A DNA stretch of 22,216 bases from Gamarada debralockiae (Eukaryota; Ascomycota; Leotiomycetes; Helotiales; Hyphodiscaceae), in contig NXFV01001324.1 of the NCBI GenBank assembly GCA_002803225.1, forward strand, positions 1-22,216. The letters are read 5' to 3'. Of the stretch, positions 18,891 through 22,216 are shown piece after piece. The translations under genes were made by a program, and so were the position numbers. Under the pieces are notes generated by a model. It did not search any database. It was not told the origin of the DNA and saw only the letters and a list, made by a program, of their open reading frames with translations. Numbering within the stretch: position 1 is the first letter of the stretch; every line of letters begins with the position of its first letter.

Positions 18891-19286
18891 GGAGACGTGT
18901 GAGAGAGTTTATTAGAGGCAATAGTCAAGGCACTATTATATGCAGTGAGATGTGGGTTATAGTCTGTACGTGGTCGTTTAGGTGTTAGGGATGCAAAAAA
19001 GAGATTAGAAGAGCTTAGCGAAGCGACTATACGGGATGCAGAAGAGAAATTAGGAATAATAGGAAGATCATGGAGGGCTTGAGTTGTGGTTGATGACTTG
19101 ATGCTTGAGGCTACTGGACAGGTAAGGCGCGCCTGGCGCGCCGAGGCCCTAAAACGGGTTGCAGTGCCATGCTTCTTAGTCAAGGCCTGCCGCCTAACAT
19201 CTCGAAGACCCAGGAGCGAAGTTTTCGTTGGTGGTAATATGCTCGTCCCAGGAAATAAGGAGATCGCGATCAGTAAAGACTTGTAG
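18891..19286 (+). pseudogene. Degenerate coding relic with three in-frame stops
   Basis: One + frame reads as protein across stops at 18900 (TGA), 18960 (TAG) and 19080 (TGA). Pieces are ESLLEAIVKALLYAV, RLGVRDAKKRLEELSEAT, IRDAEEKLGIIGRSWRA and VVDDLMLEATGQVRRAWRAE, ending PGNKEIAISKDL before a TAG at 19284. The amphipathic, charged pattern and frame continuity argue for a former coding region. All three stops fit C-to-T or G-to-A changes. I cannot name the protein; a mobile-element protein or a helical accessory protein are both possible. The opposite strand is also fairly open here, so the call is tentative. Confidence 0.35.
19126..19142. repeat. Doubled GGCGCGCC octamer
   Basis: Two GGCGCGCC palindromes (19126-19133 and 19135-19142) are separated by one T. 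They can pair with each other and form a tiny GC island within AT-rich relic sequence. Confidence 0.6.
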
Positions 19287-19374
19287 GAGCACCTCCTGAG
19301 TAGTTTAACGCGACATCCAACATCTTCTTATGTCTTAGAAGGTATTCTTGTATCCTGGCCCAGTGCCTAACAAG

Positions 19375-21666
19375 TTAGATTAATCTAATCTCACTGAAGT
19401 GGTTCTCATCGTATGCTTCCCCATACATAATACCATCCACATAGCAGTCACCCAAGACCTTGTAAGTTTCATCGGTCCTGTGTTGAGCTCGTCTCAGAAC
19501 ATAAGGACACAGAGCTCGCTGAAACAGAAAGACCTCATCTCCAACTAGAGTGCTTGGTGGCCCAACGCCAATCTACCCTTCCTCAGTATAGAAGAGTGTT
19601 CGCCCTTGTGCCATTCCTTCTGCCGTATAGCTGATTAATTGAACGAGCGCCATATCAGGGCTAGAGATCTGGAAGACCGATTCCCATACAATACAGAAGG
19701 CCTTTGCATTATTGATTCCCTGAGAGAACAGATTTATGTCGAGCTTGTTGCCGTACTTATTCATCAGCAAATGAGGCTCTTCTAGAAAATGGCAGAATCC
19801 GAACAGGCGGTAAATCCAGGATAGATTCAATCTCTGCTCCAGCCATGCATCTTGCCAGTATTTTTCCAAAGTCATCACAAATATTTGAAAGAGCGTAATG
19901 TCATCTTCGCTATCTAATAGGCAGACTTCAGGATTTACTCCCGCCTCGTCGTAAGCCCATTTTGTATTGCCGCACAAAACTCGAAAAAGCACTTCAGCAA
20001 GAGGTACAGCTATGTACGGAATATTATTGGCTGGCTTGTGCGAAAGAAAATGGAACGTAAATGAGAGTATGGCACGACCAATTTTCGATAATAGGAATTC
20101 TCCAGAAGTGAGAGGCTCAGTGTAAGCAACTCGGTCAAAACGCAGAGCAGAGGTTCTCAATGTCCCGTGCGGAAGCAACGAAAACCATTGCCTCGAGGAC
20201 AGGCGGCCAAAAGATTGCTGGAAACCCTCGCCGCTCGCCAGCGGTGTGTTGCTACTCTCCTTTGAGCAAATCTGCATTCGATCCGTGTTGTAGCGGATAT
20301 CGCTGACACTATAGAACAGCACAGCGCTAGAAGAGCCTGAAAATTTCTGCTGGTCATTTATGTCCCCGTCGCGGCTCTAATCCGGAACCCAACTGGGAAG
20401 ATCCGAGTTTGTGTTGCGGAATAGATCACGGTATGTTGGCCAAAAGTAACCGGTACCAATGAACAAATACATTGCAACTTGCTGAAAAAGATCCGATACG
20501 TCCACTGTATAGTCAGTGGCAAAAGGAACACTGTTACCGAAGCCGGCGGTTACATTGAGGAGTGCGAAAATCTTGTCCCTTGGATCTTTCGACTTTCTAT
20601 ATCGGAATTCTCTCAGAAGCGATAGAAGCGGAACATTGGTTGAATTTGTCCAGAGGATTTCTATGTTTCGAGTGCCAGATTCTGGAATTAGAGCCGGGAC
20701 GCCCATTATTCGATGTACGGCCAAGGCATTCACCAGCCTTAAGAAAACTTTCCAGTCTTGTTGATCCTCATTTTGCAGGTTATCAAGGAATGTCGGGACG
20801 TATGCCGCATCTTGGAGCAATTCAAATGGGGCTGACAGGTGACCGTAGGCGACAGTAAGCTGGGTTGCAACCAGCGCTTCCTGCAGTGTCCAAATCCGGT
20901 ACCACCAGGGGCAATTTATGAACGCTCGAAGTTTCTTGAAAAGCATTCTCGTGGTGGCGATATTAGGATGCTCGCAAATTTGAGCAGAATTGCCGGAAAG
21001 TGTCGGTAGGTTCTTGACTTGGCTCTGTTTGACTTCTTTTCTGGAGGCACAGACGCGAAACAGGCAAAACAAATGCGTAAGGATATCAGAGTCGGAGCGA
21101 CTACTAGAGAGACATTCATTTGTCCATGATCCGGAGAGAAGTCGATCAGTAAATTGCAGATCAGTCTCATCGTTGCGAAATTCAACACGCGGAATCTGGC
21201 CCAGGAGGTCGAAGCTTTCATTATATTGCGGGTCAGTTGCATCTATGTCCAGGGAATCGCCAAGATGAGCGTAAACGCTGTGTGCATTCTTGAAAATCTT
21301 GTACATGAGGTTGACTTGATGTCCCTTTTCGGTGAGGTTGTCTTGATTGATACAGATTGCGTCAACCCAAACGATAATAGATTCCGTCTGCCGTCGGATT
21401 GTTCGAAGTGCCCGCTCCAGATTCAGGGTAATGATCCCAATTTGTCTATCGATTTCCATTTTGCGACCGTTTTTGGGACAACCCCAACAGTACGAAAGAG
21501 CTGTATATGGCTGGCTGGTATCGGCCTTGTATAGTCTACCAGTCAGGATATCGGTCCAGTTTCCCGGTAGCAGTTCGAGGAGTCGGATTTCGTTCCCAAC
21601 GAGAACATCGCCGTACAGAGACGTGAAACCATGTATTTTCGTAGCGCTAAAAGGGCTTTCGAACAA
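19375..21666 (-). pseudogene. HET-domain gene with two premature TAG stops
   Basis: A single frame of 764 codons, with no intron needed, encodes a HET-domain protein of the kind that triggers heterokaryon-incompatibility cell death. HET motifs are NEIRLLELLPG (25-35), YTALSYCWG (54-62), IVWVDAICINQDN (98-110), WYRIWTLQEA (255-264) and KDPRDKIFALL (360-370). The frame is cut by a TAG at 20377-20379, right after LPSWVPD, where family members usually have Trp (SWVPDWS). It is cut again by a TAG at 19573-19575 just before IGVGPPSTLVGDEVFLFQ, a typical HET-protein C-terminal segment that ends with YVDGIMYGEAY. The frame has no ATG before the HET domain; it begins with TTG at 21666, and codon 11 is ATA. 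Either the start was lost or an upstream exon is missed. A truncated 429-residue protein containing the whole HET domain could still be made if a start exists. Confidence 0.85.
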
Positions 21667-22216
21667 ATAATGGAATGTGAAAGTGTATAGTACTATAACG
21701 GGAGATCAACCAGGCTGCAACTTGGAACCCACGGACGGCACACTAAGCCAAAACAGAACATCACGTGCGGTCGCTGCTCTTTTCGGAAAGCTTGGCAACC
21801 GGGTAAGTTTTCCCTTTCACTTCGTTTCAGGGTATTTTGTCCTACTATAAAAAGCGCTAGACTTCCCTTGGATTATGCCTTCGAAATTTTACCCACGTGT
21901 GATGCTTCTTTTTTTACAACTTGTGTTTCTGATTTGTACCAGTTTCGTCTAGGCTCTTTGCATCGTCCAGGTACTCCAGACGCGTTTTGTTCCAGAGATT
22001 AGTATAGTAGCTGCCAGTCTTGCTAATTAAACTTCTTCGATTTTCTGCTTACGGCATTTCACTTTACAGTAAGAGGCGAAATGGGCTGCAGTTCAAGATC
22101 AAATGTTTTTTGCCTTCGTACTTCTTAGCTTGCTAAGAAGAAGAAGGGGCTTCAAAAAGCTTACCGAACACTTCTCACACCGAAAACCGGGTCTAAGTTA
22201 CTCCGATCCGGGGTCA
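21667..22216. other. Upstream flank of the HET gene to window end
   Basis: No gene is seen. A TATA-like CTATAAAAAG lies at about 21844-21853, on the strand opposite to the HET gene. A perfect 9-bp hairpin, CTTCTTAGC-TT-GCTAAGAAG, lies at 22121-22140. The promoter of the HET gene would be within this stretch. Confidence 0.35.
22121..22140. repeat. Perfect 9-bp inverted repeat with 2-nt spacer
   Basis: CTTCTTAGC (22121-22129) and GCTAAGAAG (22132-22140) are exact reverse complements separated by TT. The function is unknown. Confidence 0.55.

Noticed and set aside
18734..19183. Minus-strand 149-aa frame
   Set aside because: It begins with TTG, has no ATG until near its end, and the Ser/Thr/Pro-rich content is what the complement of a charged + strand relic gives.
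1..22216. tRNA, rRNA, CRISPR array or bacterial operon structure
   Set aside because: No cloverleaf with a proper B-box, no rRNA-like segment and no regularly spaced repeats were seen, and the genes have fungal introns.

Overview
The window looks like nuclear DNA of a filamentous ascomycete (Pezizomycotina). Introns are short (about 44-124 bases) with GTAAGT-type donors and CTGAC/CTAAC-like branch sites. Pyrimidine-rich leaders precede several start codons. The gene content is typical of that group: a HET-domain gene, a fungal lectin, a GPI-anchored Cys-rich protein, and a STAND-like protein starting MDPLS. A finer placement cannot be made from sequence alone. No tRNA, rRNA or CRISPR array was recognised.

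Layout, left to right. (1) 1-2.1 kb: a stand-alone CinA C-terminal-domain protein (+). (2) 2.1-3.2 kb: a fucose-specific-lectin-like gene (+) whose 3' half no longer reads as a lectin, followed by a perfect 12-bp hairpin and a degenerate transposase-like relic (3.5-3.8 kb). (3) 4.0-7.3 kb: the healthiest part, a three-exon conserved unknown gene (-) diverging from a mitochondrial serine O-acyltransferase (MetX family, CysA/Cys2 type; +). They share a 437-bp promoter holding a GGCTGACAG palindrome. (4) 7.3-9.1 kb: AT-rich, gene-poor DNA with a 237-bp MITE-like element and perfect palindromes. (5) 9.1-10.0 kb: a secreted GPI-type protein with two nearly identical 10-Cys repeats (-). (6) 11.0-13.7 kb: one large multi-exon gene (-), apparently broken by a one-base frameshift, a 14-bp tandem duplication and a TAA stop. 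(7) 14.8-18.2 kb: a four-exon gene (-) joining a fungal STAND/HeLo-like N-terminal region to a P-loop GTPase, bracketed by diverged inverted repeats of about 115-130 bp. (8) 18.9-19.3 kb: a coding relic with three stops (+). (9) 19.4-21.7 kb: a HET-domain gene (-) with two in-frame TAG stops and no ATG before the domain.

The left part carries housekeeping genes (sulfur amino-acid synthesis, possible nucleotide salvage). The right part resembles an accessory self/non-self-recognition region being eroded: two cell-death-type genes lie within 4 kb, one intact and one broken. The premature stops are all compatible with C:G to T:A changes at CpA, as in repeat-induced point mutation (RIP), but this is inferred without a reference copy. 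The best candidate for something new is the N-domain/GTPase gene inside the inverted-repeat bracket.
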